NCBI GenBank assembly: GCA_030602375.1
Contig: JAUVZV010000004.1
Location: 1-33,871, forward strand
Direction of reading: 5' to 3'
DNA from: Chloroflexota bacterium
GTDB taxonomy: Bacteria; Chloroflexota; Dehalococcoidia; Dehalococcoidales; JAUVZV01
DNA length: 33,871 nucleotides
Shown: one piece after another, positions 1-7,801 of the stretch
Layout of the letters: each line of letters opens with the position of its first letter
How positions within the stretch are numbered: the stretch's first letter is position 1
The notes under the pieces: generated by a model
The model's input: only the letters and a program-made list of their open reading frames with translations
Told to the model about the DNA's origin: nothing
The model's database searches: none
Made by a program: the position numbers and the translations under genes

Positions 1-290
1 AGGTCACCATCCCAGTCTACCTCACATAGTACCCCGTAAAAGGTAACACCAAGGTCAGGACCTACCCTGTTGCCAGGAAACGAGCCTCCGTAAAGCAGAT
101 TGCCATTGGGCAGCAGCCGGGCAAACATTCCCGGCTTATAAGCCAGCTTCCAGTGGTGGACAATCCACCCCTCCATATCAATCAGCCAAGCATCATACTC
201 CCCGAACGGTGCAAACAGGGTATAACCATTATAGGTTTTTGATGGTTCATAATGGGTAACACCTTGAAGAATTGACCGTGCAAAAGCCAT
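1..290 (-). CDS. Arylsulfotransferase-like beta-propeller protein, copy 1 (partial)
   Basis: This is the N-terminal 96 codons of a protein cut by the left window edge. It starts at ATG 290-288 behind a GGGAGGG ribosome site. The visible part matches the two complete genes upstream in the operon: the opening block GVTHYEPSKTYNGYTLF, then WLIDMEG, LLPNGNLLYGG and CEVDWDGD. The NGN-type turns are typical of arylsulfotransferase (ASST) beta-propellers, which transfer sulfuryl groups between phenolic compounds. There is no signal peptide, unlike the periplasmic enterobacterial ASSTs. The putative catalytic histidines lie in the missing part, so activity cannot be judged. It is the last visible gene of a minus-strand run, 91 bp after the second copy. 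Family assignment rests on its paralogues; substrate unknown. Confidence 0.75.
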   Translation of the reverse strand, partial: MAFARSILQGVTHYEPSKTYNGYTLFAPFGEYDAWLIDMEGWIVHHWKLAYKPGMFARLLPNGNLLYGGSFPGNRVGPDLGVTFYGVLCEVDWDGD

Positions 291-381
291 AACAAAATAC
301 CCTCCCTCTCACCTGAGACGTCTTACTTGTGTTTACCCATACCAATCTGGGGATATGTAAGTTATCATTTTGTGGTAGTGG

Positions 382-1479
382 CTAAAGAGGATTTAAGGAC
401 TCCATTTGTTTTCCTTGAAAGCCCTCATAATCATATCCGTAACGGCGGGCACAGAAGACCATATTGGTATATCCTAAAACCGGGTGGTCATAGAAAAAGG
501 GGCTTTCATAGTCCCATATTACTTCACCACCCTTTCTAATTTCAAAGATTCGCCCCCAGTCCCCCAAACAAATCATGGTGTTTGCATAATCCAACCTCTG
601 GCAGCTGCCCATCTTGGGACAGTAAATATCTCCGGTAGGGTCATCACGGTATGACCATACTATCTCACTCGTGTCAGGATTAACCTCTAGTACCTGTGAG
701 ATACCTTGGGTTAAGCCGTAGGGATGAAAGCCATTATCAAAGAGAAGGATATTGCCATTCTCAAGCAGAGTGGGGTCATGCTGGTGGGCTACTATTCCGT
801 ATCCCCATTTCCACTTGATGTTACCACTCTGCTTATCAATAATGGCTACAGTATTAGTGCGGCGGAAACTGGTCAGGATATCTCCATTGGGGAGAACCTT
901 TAGGGCATTGGCGCTGGTCCATTCGTTTCTAGCGCATAGAGGACAGAAAACATCCTTTTCCGGGTCTAGATGTTCATAGGCTTTCCATTCCCAGATTACT
1001 TTGCCTGATGGGGTAATCTCCTGAAAAGAGTCAGTCCACATCACCCCATCAAGTTCAGTTCCAGGAATACCACCCTTTACCTTAGCCGCCATATCCTTGG
1101 GGACTTCAACCCATTTTAGAACCATGGTATTCCCATTTGCCATGCGGCAGAAGGTATGATGTAGATATGGGTCTTCATATTTCCAGACTAGGTTTCCATC
1201 CCAATCTACTTCCATCAGCACCCCACCACACCCAAAAAGCTGAGCTAGCGGGCTTTTGGGGTCCCTACCGGCATAAAGCAAGTTGCCATTGGGTAGAAAT
1301 TCCCCGTGCAGTCCCGGTACATAAGGCATCTCCCAATAGTGAGCAAACCTACCCCGCATATCAATAAGCCATACCTTCTTCATCTCCAAAGGGCTAAAAA
1401 GCGTATAGCCTTTCTGAACCTTGGCTGGGTTATATAGGGTTACCCCTCCAACTGGTGGCATTTCCCTGGTACGTGTCAT
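382..1479 (-). CDS. Arylsulfotransferase-family protein, copy 2, with altered active-site histidines
   Basis: This 365-aa protein has the repeated pattern of an ASST propeller: FLPNGNLLYAG (61-71), DWDGNLVWKYED (92-103), MANGNT (113-118), LPNGDIL (196-202) and HQHDPTLLENGNILLFDNG (232-250). In the ASST family a block resembling [DE]W-x-H-x-N is followed by an SSRH-like block and then a QHD block. Here the first reads EWTSAN (186-191), with Ser189 where His is expected. The second reads SFRR (204-207), with Arg207 in place of His. Only the HQHD histidines remain. A CPLC pair (C179, C182) is shared with copy 3. There is no signal peptide, so it is probably cytoplasmic. It may be inactive, bind a ligand, or use another donor. 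The 45-bp gap to copy 3 suggests co-transcription. Confidence 0.8.
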   Translation of the reverse strand: MTRTREMPPVGGVTLYNPAKVQKGYTLFSPLEMKKVWLIDMRGRFAHYWEMPYVPGLHGEFLPNGNLLYAGRDPKSPLAQLFGCGGVLMEVDWDGNLVWKYEDPYLHHTFCRMANGNTMVLKWVEVPKDMAAKVKGGIPGTELDGVMWTDSFQEITPSGKVIWEWKAYEHLDPEKDVFCPLCARNEWTSANALKVLPNGDILTSFRRTNTVAIIDKQSGNIKWKWGYGIVAHQHDPTLLENGNILLFDNGFHPYGLTQGISQVLEVNPDTSEIVWSYRDDPTGDIYCPKMGSCQRLDYANTMICLGDWGRIFEIRKGGEVIWDYESPFFYDHPVLGYTNMVFCARRYGYDYEGFQGKQMESLNPL

Positions 1480-1524
1480 ACTTGCTTCCCCTACTTTCTT
1501 GCCGTGAAAGCTGAGATACCTGGT

Positions 1525-2721
1525 TTAATAAACATCCCCGTCATAGGGGTCAAAAAGACGGTTGATAAAGTCAAATTTTGAGGGGTCTAGGTCTTTTCCC
1601 TTGAGGCCGGGGAAGTCAGGACCATAGCGATAAGCACGGAAAACGTGGTTTGCCAGTCTGAAAATGGGTAGATAGTCAGAGTAGAAGGGGAAGGTATAGT
1701 CCCATACTATCTCGCCTTCTCTAGTTACTTCAAAGGTGCGTCCAATCTCTGAGTCGCAAATCAAGGTGTTTCCATTGGGCAGGCGTTGACACCCTCCCAT
1801 AAGCCAGGAGTAAAAGCTCTGTGGAGGGCTAGCCTTATATTCCCACTCAATCTTGTTTGTCCTGGGATTGACCTCTAGTACCTTGGAGTAGTTTATACCC
1901 TCACCATTCGGGTCCAGACGGTGCGACCCATTATCAAAGAGTAAAATATTCCCGTTCTCTACCAAAGTGGGGTCATGTTGGTGAAATACCTCGCCCGGAC
2001 CCCACTGCCAGATAATTTTTCCCGTGGGCTTATCAATAATACCAATGGTACTGATGTGGCGGTAGCAAAAGACAATATTACCATCAGGAAGCTCAACTGC
2101 GGAATTAGAATGGGTCCACTCGCTTCTGGGGCACAGGGGGCAAATGGTATTTTTCTCCGGGTCTAGATGGTCAATTGCTGACCATTCCCAGACCACCTTC
2201 CCATCAGGGGTAACCTCTTGAAAACCATCTGTCCACATCGCATACTCACCATTTGGTAAGCGTTCCGTACCGGGTATACCCCCTCTGACCCTAACCCTGA
2301 GCTCATCAGGGATCCAAATAAACCGGCTGATCAGGGTATTTCCATTAGACATCCGGCAGATGGTATGGTTTTGATACTGGTCTTCATATTTCCAGACTAG
2401 GTTGCCATCCCAGTCCATTTCAATTATGTCACCGCCACGACCAGCCAGTGCTGTTCCCAGGTGTCTTAGTTTTTCGTCGCACTCTTCAAGCCCTTTCCGC
2501 CCGCAGTAAAGCAGGTTGCCATTAGGCAGAAGATAACCGTGTAGCCCGGTTGGATTGGGCACCCTCCAGCGGTGAACAAACCGCCCGTACATATCAATAA
2601 GCCATACATCCAGACAGCCAGTAGCGATAAATAAGGTGTACCCTTCATAGGCTTTAGCTTTATTGTAAAGGATAACCCCTTCCACATTCCGGCGCAGAAC
2701 ACTCATCGGCCTGATAGGCAT
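1525..2721 (-). CDS. Arylsulfotransferase-family protein, copy 3, with conserved histidines
   Basis: This 398-aa beta-propeller is of the bacterial/fungal arylsulfotransferase type. The family signatures are intact: EWTHSN (201-206, His204), YRHIS (220-224, His222) and HQHDPTLVENGNILLFDNG (247-265, His249). A CPLC pair (C194, C197) precedes the first block. Family members move a sulfuryl group from an aryl sulfate donor to an acceptor phenol without PAPS. It opens with GVILYNKAKAYEGYTLF, as do copies 1 and 2, so the three arose by tandem duplication. There is no signal peptide. The start is ATG 2721; a second ATG at 2706 is possible. It lies 30 bp after the phosphodiesterase-fold gene in one minus-strand unit. 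The real substrate cannot be read from sequence. Confidence 0.82.
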   Translation of the reverse strand: MPIRPMSVLRRNVEGVILYNKAKAYEGYTLFIATGCLDVWLIDMYGRFVHRWRVPNPTGLHGYLLPNGNLLYCGRKGLEECDEKLRHLGTALAGRGGDIIEMDWDGNLVWKYEDQYQNHTICRMSNGNTLISRFIWIPDELRVRVRGGIPGTERLPNGEYAMWTDGFQEVTPDGKVVWEWSAIDHLDPEKNTICPLCPRSEWTHSNSAVELPDGNIVFCYRHISTIGIIDKPTGKIIWQWGPGEVFHQHDPTLVENGNILLFDNGSHRLDPNGEGINYSKVLEVNPRTNKIEWEYKASPPQSFYSWLMGGCQRLPNGNTLICDSEIGRTFEVTREGEIVWDYTFPFYSDYLPIFRLANHVFRAYRYGPDFPGLKGKDLDPSKFDFINRLFDPYDGDVY

Positions 2722-2751
2722 TTTATTTGCTCTTAAGATTGATATTTTTGA

Positions 2752-4233
2752 CTAATAGCCCAGTGCCTCAAGACGGGAGCGCACTTTATCTTCTACCTTA
2801 GGTGGTGGTGGTGCTGCTTTTTCCTCCTTTGCCAAGGCCATTATTGACGGCCTTTCCATTTCCCTTGGTATTGGTAAGCCGATGGCATCCAGCACTGTTG
2901 GGGCAATATTAAGCAGTGAGATGCGGGTTATTTCTCCTTTGGCCGGGATTCTTGAGCCAGCCATGCAGAAGTAGCCATAAGGACTATGCGTGGCGTAATC
3001 AGGCCCTTCTGGAGTATCAACCGAGTATATCTTTCCTTTGCCATAGCCCACCAGCTCGCTGGTGGCAAAGCGGCACTCATCAAAGTAGATGAACATATCG
3101 GGCCCATATTTTACCCAGGGACCAAACTGGATATCATCTCGCTTAAAAACCTGAGTATTGAGCTTCTTGCCATTTTCATCGGGGATATCCTTCAGTTTGG
3201 CTGCCAATTCATCAAGCAGCTTATCGTAGTCATCGGCTTCAATAACCCCTTTAGCTTCCCTACCCTTCACGTTGAGGTATAGTGAGCCGGTGGAACCGGT
3301 GCTCCAGGCCTTTGTCTTTGGCCAGTCAACCTTTAGTTCACTTAAGGGCGTTGGCTTATTCGGATACTCAAGGAGGGTCATATATCCTTCTTGGATTAAC
3401 CATTCGTTAAGATTGATTCGGCCGTCAAGCCTCTGCGAGCCGTAGGCACTGAGAACAATTAGTATCGTGTCACTGAGCAGGCTTTCCCTTACTTCACCGA
3501 CATTTTTATCAATCCACTTGTAGTAATCAAGGAGTGCATTTTTATATTTGGGGTCAGGGTCATGCCGCTTGTGGGTTTCATCAGCATAATGATAAAAGTT
3601 GTGTGCCATCCGCTCGGCACCCACTATCACTGCCAGGACATGGTCACAGCGTTTTTCACGGATAAAATGCTTAAGCAGGGTGAAGCGTTGTGCATCCACG
3701 TCGTAAACACGTTTTAGCAACTTGTCCTTTTCCATCTGGAGACAGATTAAGCCGCCTTCACTTACCCGAATAATATACTCTCCAACCAAACCCTTAACCT
3801 CCTCAGCAAGGCTTTCGGGGTAAGTAAAACCACTCTCAAGGTCCGGGGTATCTGGTCCAGTAATACAGAATCCAGCCGGGATTTTCTTTGGCGGCCATGA
3901 AACTGGCACGTTAATTATGGCTACCCTTTGCCCCATCTTAGGCAGCATCTTTTGCAACAGGTCAACCCTATCAGCAGCTTCCGAATCAGCCTGCTTTGGC
4001 TCACTATAGGAAAAGTCATCGCGATAAGTGGAGTCCCAGTAACCGAAAACCCCTGGGTTACGGCCACAACGAACACTTGTCCAGGCCTGAGCCGTTGTCG
4101 GTGGCACAGTACACCTTATGTCTCCCCAGACGCCGTCCTGTTGCATCTTGGCTAGGTTTGGTAGCTGGCTTGACCACTTCCTGACCAAATCAGGGCTAAA
4201 GCCATCCAGACCAAGTACTATTATCTTGGACAT
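2752..4233 (-). CDS. Type I phosphodiesterase/nucleotide pyrophosphatase-fold protein with degenerate metal site
   Basis: This 493-aa protein is of the alkaline phosphatase superfamily (phosphodiesterase/nucleotide pyrophosphatase branch). The chosen ATG at 4233 has a GGGGGG ribosome site just upstream; a longer reading to 4311 adds only 26 unlikely residues. Seen: LGLDGFSPDLV with metal ligand Asp10, PPTTAQAWTS with the usual nucleophile at Thr47, AERMAHNFYHYAD (206-218), and ATHSPYG with His416. The block normally reading SDHGF reads SAYGS (262-266), so the Asp-His metal pair is Ala263-Tyr264. The Asp usual before xxxH is Glu207. Two-metal chemistry is probably impaired. It could be a pseudo-enzyme or bind one metal. 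It ends with RLEALGY, a tail common in this family. It heads the half-operon with the three ASST-like genes. Confidence 0.82.
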   Translation of the reverse strand: MSKIIVLGLDGFSPDLVRKWSSQLPNLAKMQQDGVWGDIRCTVPPTTAQAWTSVRCGRNPGVFGYWDSTYRDDFSYSEPKQADSEAADRVDLLQKMLPKMGQRVAIINVPVSWPPKKIPAGFCITGPDTPDLESGFTYPESLAEEVKGLVGEYIIRVSEGGLICLQMEKDKLLKRVYDVDAQRFTLLKHFIREKRCDHVLAVIVGAERMAHNFYHYADETHKRHDPDPKYKNALLDYYKWIDKNVGEVRESLLSDTILIVLSAYGSQRLDGRINLNEWLIQEGYMTLLEYPNKPTPLSELKVDWPKTKAWSTGSTGSLYLNVKGREAKGVIEADDYDKLLDELAAKLKDIPDENGKKLNTQVFKRDDIQFGPWVKYGPDMFIYFDECRFATSELVGYGKGKIYSVDTPEGPDYATHSPYGYFCMAGSRIPAKGEITRISLLNIAPTVLDAIGLPIPREMERPSIMALAKEEKAAPPPPKVEDKVRSRLEALGY

Positions 4234-4293
4234 AGAGCACCCCCCTTTCCTTAATATCAGGTCCCTTGAAGTAACAAGCAAAAAATCACCATC

Positions 4294-4323
4294 AGACTCC
4301 CCGGAAGTCAACCCGGGGAGTCT
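4294..4323 (-). terminator. GC-rich hairpin between the CysD-like and phosphodiesterase-fold genes
   Basis: Perfect inverted repeat: arms 4294-4304 (agactccccgg) and 4313-4323, with an 8-nt loop. Read on the minus strand, a run of six T follows about eight bases after the stem, rather than directly. It may therefore be a weak terminator or a 3'-end stabiliser. It sits in the 150-bp gap between the CysD-like stop and the phosphodiesterase-fold start, and would uncouple the sat half of the cluster from the ASST half. Confidence 0.55.
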
Positions 4324-4383
4324 TTGGCACTTGCTTTTAAAACTAAAACCACTATCTCTCTAAGAGTTAAATCAAGAGGGTTA

Positions 4384-5229
4384 TTACATGTAACCCAGCT
4401 TGCGTAGCCGGCCCATCATCTGCTCTTTGTCCTGTCTTCTTCCGGCTCTCTCCGTGGTATGTTCAAGGTCCTGTTCCCAAGCAGGAACGCCAGGCTCAGC
4501 AATAGCGCTGGTGGTCTTGGCACCCAGGGAGCGATAACCCTGTTCATAAAGGGCGCAGTAAGGGATACCATATACCTTATAGGCTTTCCAGACCTGCCGC
4601 TCAGAAAAGTGCAGGATTGGCTTAATACGCATGTGCTCAGGTATCAGATGAGCTGCCTCTTTCTTCTCATAATAGTCATCTTGAATCCTAGCAGACTGCT
4701 CATCCCTTCTTAGACCCTGGAAAATTGCCTTAACATTGCGCCGTTCAATGTACTTGTTGAACTCAACGGTTTTCATCAGGTGATTACCGGTGTAGGACTC
4801 AGCTTCAAAGGGGAAGGAGTCCTCTTCAAAGCCAATTCGTTTTAGCTCAGCCTGATTTCTCTCGTCTAGGTCTTTTACCTTAACGATGTTATTTAGTTTG
4901 CCCCCAGCGGCTTTAACTACATCGTCATTGCGGCACCACTCTAAATCCAGGTTCCACTCCTTGGTGTACTTCTCCATAAAGTCGTGGATTTCTTGGAAAA
5001 CATCAAACTCGTCAATGGTCATCGCCTTGGGGATTTGAATCTTGTCCTCAAGGCAGACCTGGCGGATAATCCACAAGGTTAAGGTACTGTCCTTGCCACC
5101 AGTCCAGGTGATAGCCATATCCTCAATCTTGTACTTGCTGAAGGTGTCCCTTATCACCTCTTTTGATTTCTCGACCAGTTTGTCAACCTCTGGCTTTAGT
5201 TCTGCCCGTTCTTGTTCAGTGACCTTCAT
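4384..5229 (-). CDS. PP-loop ATP pyrophosphatase, CysD/CysH-like (PAPS reductase family)
   Basis: This 281-aa protein belongs to the phosphoadenosine-phosphosulfate reductase/CysD family. The PP-loop is TWTGGKDST (41-49), which binds the ATP phosphates. QGLRRDEQSARIQDD (171-185) and the C-terminus TERAGRRQDKEQ...LGYM resemble CysD, the adenylyl-transferring subunit of the CysDN ATP sulfurylase, more than CysH; the CysH cysteine motif is not seen. No CysN GTPase partner lies in the window, and a monomeric-type Sat is encoded two genes upstream. It may therefore adenylate or sulfate another substrate rather than duplicate sulfate activation. A good AAAGGAG site precedes the ATG. It is 35 bp downstream of the sulfatase-fold gene and probably co-transcribed. 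The family is secure; the reaction is not. Confidence 0.8.
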   Translation of the reverse strand: MKVTEQERAELKPEVDKLVEKSKEVIRDTFSKYKIEDMAITWTGGKDSTLTLWIIRQVCLEDKIQIPKAMTIDEFDVFQEIHDFMEKYTKEWNLDLEWCRNDDVVKAAGGKLNNIVKVKDLDERNQAELKRIGFEEDSFPFEAESYTGNHLMKTVEFNKYIERRNVKAIFQGLRRDEQSARIQDDYYEKKEAAHLIPEHMRIKPILHFSERQVWKAYKVYGIPYCALYEQGYRSLGAKTTSAIAEPGVPAWEQDLEHTTERAGRRQDKEQMMGRLRKLGYM

Positions 5230-5264
5230 CTTTTCTTTGCTCCTTTCACTTTTAGTTTCTTAGT

Positions 5265-6464
5265 TTATTTGACCCATCTTCTTACCATTGGCTGAAGCCT
5301 TTTCTTAAGCTCTTCAGCCGCGGATGAGGTATCTACTATGTTATTTTGTTCCTTTTGGTCTTCCTTAAGGTCATACATTTCCCATTTATCAAGATTGGCA
5401 TGGTATATTATCTTGAGGTCTTTCTCACGATAGCAGTAGATATCCTTTTCTATATCACCTCCCCGTTGACTTCTCTGGTCGAAAGCTTCGCTAAAGGCAC
5501 CCTTTTCCGGGTAGTCCTCCAGAGGAAGCAGTGAATGTCCTTTAAATGCTGGCACTGGTTCCAGTCCAAAGAGGTGGATTATGGTCGGCGCGATGTCAAC
5601 GCTGCTAACCAGTTTGTCAACCTCTCCACTCTGCTCAGTGCCATAAATAAGCAGTGGCGGCTCTATCAGTTCTGAATACATCTTATAGTCATGGGAAATC
5701 CCACCATGCTCGTTAAATTCATCACCATGGTCGTTGGTGATGATGACCACGCAGTCCTTCAGAATCCCAAGCTTCTCCAGGAAACCAAAGAACTCTTTAG
5801 TATAGGTATCTATCTCACGAACATGTATTTCATAGAGTCTTTTTAGAAGCTCTACCTTTGCCGGGTCGGAAACATCCCTCTTGAGGAGGGTATTTTCAAA
5901 CAGGTCGTACATTTCATCTTCGCTTAAAGTAAGGGAGGGGTCTACCATATCGACATATTTTCTTTCCGGCATGTATGGCTCGTGGACATCCATATAATGG
6001 AGCCAGAGGAAAAACGCTCTATTGCCCCCTTTTACCTGCAATTCAAGCCAGTTACTAACCTTGGTGTTTATTATATCACCCCTGATGTAGGGTATTCTAG
6101 GCTCAACCTCATCCTCCATAGAATCATAGAAGACATCCCAACCACGGTTCCAGCCGAGGTAATCACTACAATAAGGATTAGAATGAAATCCAGCGGTTAC
6201 AATCCCGGCTTTCTGAAGTGGTTCCGAAATCAAGGTCCTTTCTGGAGCAAGCCCCCTCGGTTTCCCATAATCAAGGTAATAAGAGGAGGTTAAAATCCCT
6301 GGAAAGGATGCCTGTGTGTAAGGCCCGGTGGTTTGTCCCTTGGTGAAGATGAGAGACTCGTCTCCTAAAGAGTCAATGAATGGGCTTAATCCTTTGGTGC
6401 TGCCATAGACTCCTAAGACATCCTTCCTGATCGCATCCAGTGTCAGCAGAATAACGTTCTTCAT
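5265..6464 (-). CDS. Sulfatase/alkaline phosphatase-superfamily hydrolase with Thr at the nucleophile position
   Basis: This 399-aa soluble protein has the sulfatase fold. Seen: VILLTLDAIRKDVLGVYG (4-21, Asp10 as metal ligand), then the segment PYTQASFPGILTS (48-60), where a formylglycine sulfatase would carry C/S-x-P-x-R. Here Thr50 falls at the nucleophile place and the CxPxR motif is absent. The metal motif TNDHGDEFNEHGG (243-255, Asp245-His246) and GISHDYKMYSE with His258 are intact. This pattern fits Thr-nucleophile phospho- or sulfo-hydrolases and transferases rather than a formylglycine-dependent sulfatase. No signal peptide, so cytoplasmic. It lies between sat (76 bp upstream) and the CysD-like gene. 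It may cleave an activated sulfate or nucleotide ester. Automatic annotation would say 'sulfatase'; that activity is unproven. Confidence 0.82.
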   Translation of the reverse strand: MKNVILLTLDAIRKDVLGVYGSTKGLSPFIDSLGDESLIFTKGQTTGPYTQASFPGILTSSYYLDYGKPRGLAPERTLISEPLQKAGIVTAGFHSNPYCSDYLGWNRGWDVFYDSMEDEVEPRIPYIRGDIINTKVSNWLELQVKGGNRAFFLWLHYMDVHEPYMPERKYVDMVDPSLTLSEDEMYDLFENTLLKRDVSDPAKVELLKRLYEIHVREIDTYTKEFFGFLEKLGILKDCVVIITNDHGDEFNEHGGISHDYKMYSELIEPPLLIYGTEQSGEVDKLVSSVDIAPTIIHLFGLEPVPAFKGHSLLPLEDYPEKGAFSEAFDQRSQRGGDIEKDIYCYREKDLKIIYHANLDKWEMYDLKEDQKEQNNIVDTSSAAEELKKRLQPMVRRWVK

Positions 6465-6540
6465 TTTACACGCCCCTTCGGCAAGTCATAACCTTAGCGC
6501 TCTGCGAAGTAGCACCCCCCATTTGGAGAGGTAGTGGCTC

Positions 6541-7704
6541 CTATTGGCTGGAATAATACTCAACCAGAATATCGGCTACTTCCTTTCTGGTAAACTGCTC
6601 AGGTGGTCTTTCTCCTTTAGAAAGAATTTCCCGAAGTTTGGTGCCACTAATCAGCAGGCGATCCTCATTGGGATGAGGACATGTCTTTAGAGATGCCATT
6701 GAACCGCACTTATGGCACCAGAAGGTTACGTCCAATTTAAGTGGCTGGATGCAAAGTTCACCAGGACTTAGTTGGTCAAAAATCTTCTGGGCATCGAAAG
6801 GACCATAATAGCTACCGACACCGGCATGGTCACGCCCCACGATTAGATGGCTGCAGCCAAAGTTCTGGCGAATGATAGCATGCAGGATTGCCTCCTTTGG
6901 CCCTCCATACCTCATCTCCATGGGATAAACCTTTAGAATTACCCGGTCCTTGGGATAGTATTTATCCAAGAGAACCTGATAGCACTTCATCCGTGTTTCA
7001 GCCGGGATGTCACCAGCTTTCAACTTGCCCACAATAGGATGGATAAAAATGCCATCACAAACCTCCAATGCCACCTTTGTTAGGTACTCATGGGAGCGGT
7101 GTATTGGATTTCGGGTTTGAAAGGCAGCGATGGTTGTCCAGCCTCGCTCCTCAAATAATGCTCTTGTCTCTGCCGGTCGGGCAAATTCGGGGAACCTCTT
7201 CGGGTATTCACCTTCGCTAAAAACCTTAACCGGGCCGGCTAGGTAAACCTCACCCTGCTCATATACCTTTTGCACCCCTGGGTGCTGTTCATCGTCGGTG
7301 CCAAAAACCTTAACTGCTTCTACCTTTTTATCATAGAGGTACTTCTCCCGAATAGTCATCATGCCTATAATCTCTTCATCTTCGGAACTGGTCAGGGCTA
7401 CCTTTTGGTCTTCTTTGATTTGCTCACTTTCTTCCTCGGAAATAGCTAGGGTAATCGGGATTGGCCAGAGCAGCCCACTTTTGGTATGCATGTCCTTGAC
7501 AACACTTCGGTAGTCTTCCTCTCCCATGAAGCCTTTAAGTGGGCTAAAGGCTCCCATGGCCAGCATAATTATGTCAGACAGCTCTTTTGAACTCAGCCTA
7601 ACCTTGGGTAGTGTTTGGGCTTCCTTAAGGGATTGTTCTCGCTCAGTCTTACTTACCAGTAATGGAACCAGTCTCCCACCGTGAGGAGGAACCAAATCAG
7701 ACAT
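6541..7704 (-). CDS. sat: ATP sulfurylase (sulfate adenylyltransferase)
   Basis: This 387-aa protein has the full length of single-subunit bacterial/archaeal Sat, with no APS kinase domain. It interconverts ATP + sulfate and APS + pyrophosphate in the cytoplasm. Seen: the signature QTRNPIHRSHE (196-206), GGPKEAILHA (267-276), VGRDHAGVGSYYGPFDA (289-305), and a zinc knuckle C330-x2-C333-x8-C342-x-H344 as in archaeal-type enzymes. It starts at ATG 7704 right after GGGGGGTGAT. A plausible promoter lies just upstream, so it likely heads the cluster. No APS reductase, APS kinase or dsr genes are in the window, so direction (assimilation, dissimilation or ATP formation from APS) cannot be decided. 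Pyrophosphate made here could feed the HppA encoded elsewhere in the window. Confidence 0.95.
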   Translation of the reverse strand: MSDLVPPHGGRLVPLLVSKTEREQSLKEAQTLPKVRLSSKELSDIIMLAMGAFSPLKGFMGEEDYRSVVKDMHTKSGLLWPIPITLAISEEESEQIKEDQKVALTSSEDEEIIGMMTIREKYLYDKKVEAVKVFGTDDEQHPGVQKVYEQGEVYLAGPVKVFSEGEYPKRFPEFARPAETRALFEERGWTTIAAFQTRNPIHRSHEYLTKVALEVCDGIFIHPIVGKLKAGDIPAETRMKCYQVLLDKYYPKDRVILKVYPMEMRYGGPKEAILHAIIRQNFGCSHLIVGRDHAGVGSYYGPFDAQKIFDQLSPGELCIQPLKLDVTFWCHKCGSMASLKTCPHPNEDRLLISGTKLREILSKGERPPEQFTRKEVADILVEYYSSQ

Positions 7705-7728
7705 ATCACCCCCCTATTACAATTCTTA

Positions 7729-7758
7729 ATATTAGCAAATAATACCTGGCAACCACAA
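7729..7758 (-). promoter_or_regulatory. Putative promoter of the sat cluster
   Basis: On the minus strand: TTGTGG (7758-7753), an 18-bp spacer, then TAATAT (7734-7729), giving a start near 7722 and a leader of about 18 nt before sat. The -35 box is half of an inverted repeat ccacaa/ttgtgg (7753-7758 and 7765-7770), which might bind a regulator. The call rests on box similarity only. Confidence 0.4.
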
Positions 7759-7774
7759 GGTAATTTGTGGAAAA
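7742..7774 (-). pseudogene. Decayed repeat of the dctM 3' end
   Basis: Read on the minus strand, this non-coding stretch closely resembles the end of the TRAP permease gene at about 7818-7850. A 17-bp core (7742-7758 against 7818-7834) matches at 15 positions, with both differences transitions. Similarity continues to about 7774 with a one-base indel that breaks the reading frame. In the intact gene the region encodes IFPQIALWLPGM, the usual DctM C-terminal block. It looks like a remnant of a second permease copy or a duplication scar. Confidence 0.5.
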
Positions 7775-7801
7775 TTAAAGTAAGCTGCTATAAAAAATAC
7801 C

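Noticed and set aside
1-2721. Tandem similar blocks considered as a large DNA repeat or recombination element
   Set aside because: Similarity is at protein level between three complete or partial paralogous genes with diverged DNA; no mobile-element ends or target duplications are seen.
5982-6293. Plus-strand frame of 103 codons inside the sulfatase-fold gene
   Set aside because: It lies fully inside a motif-bearing gene on the other strand and shows no recognisable domain.
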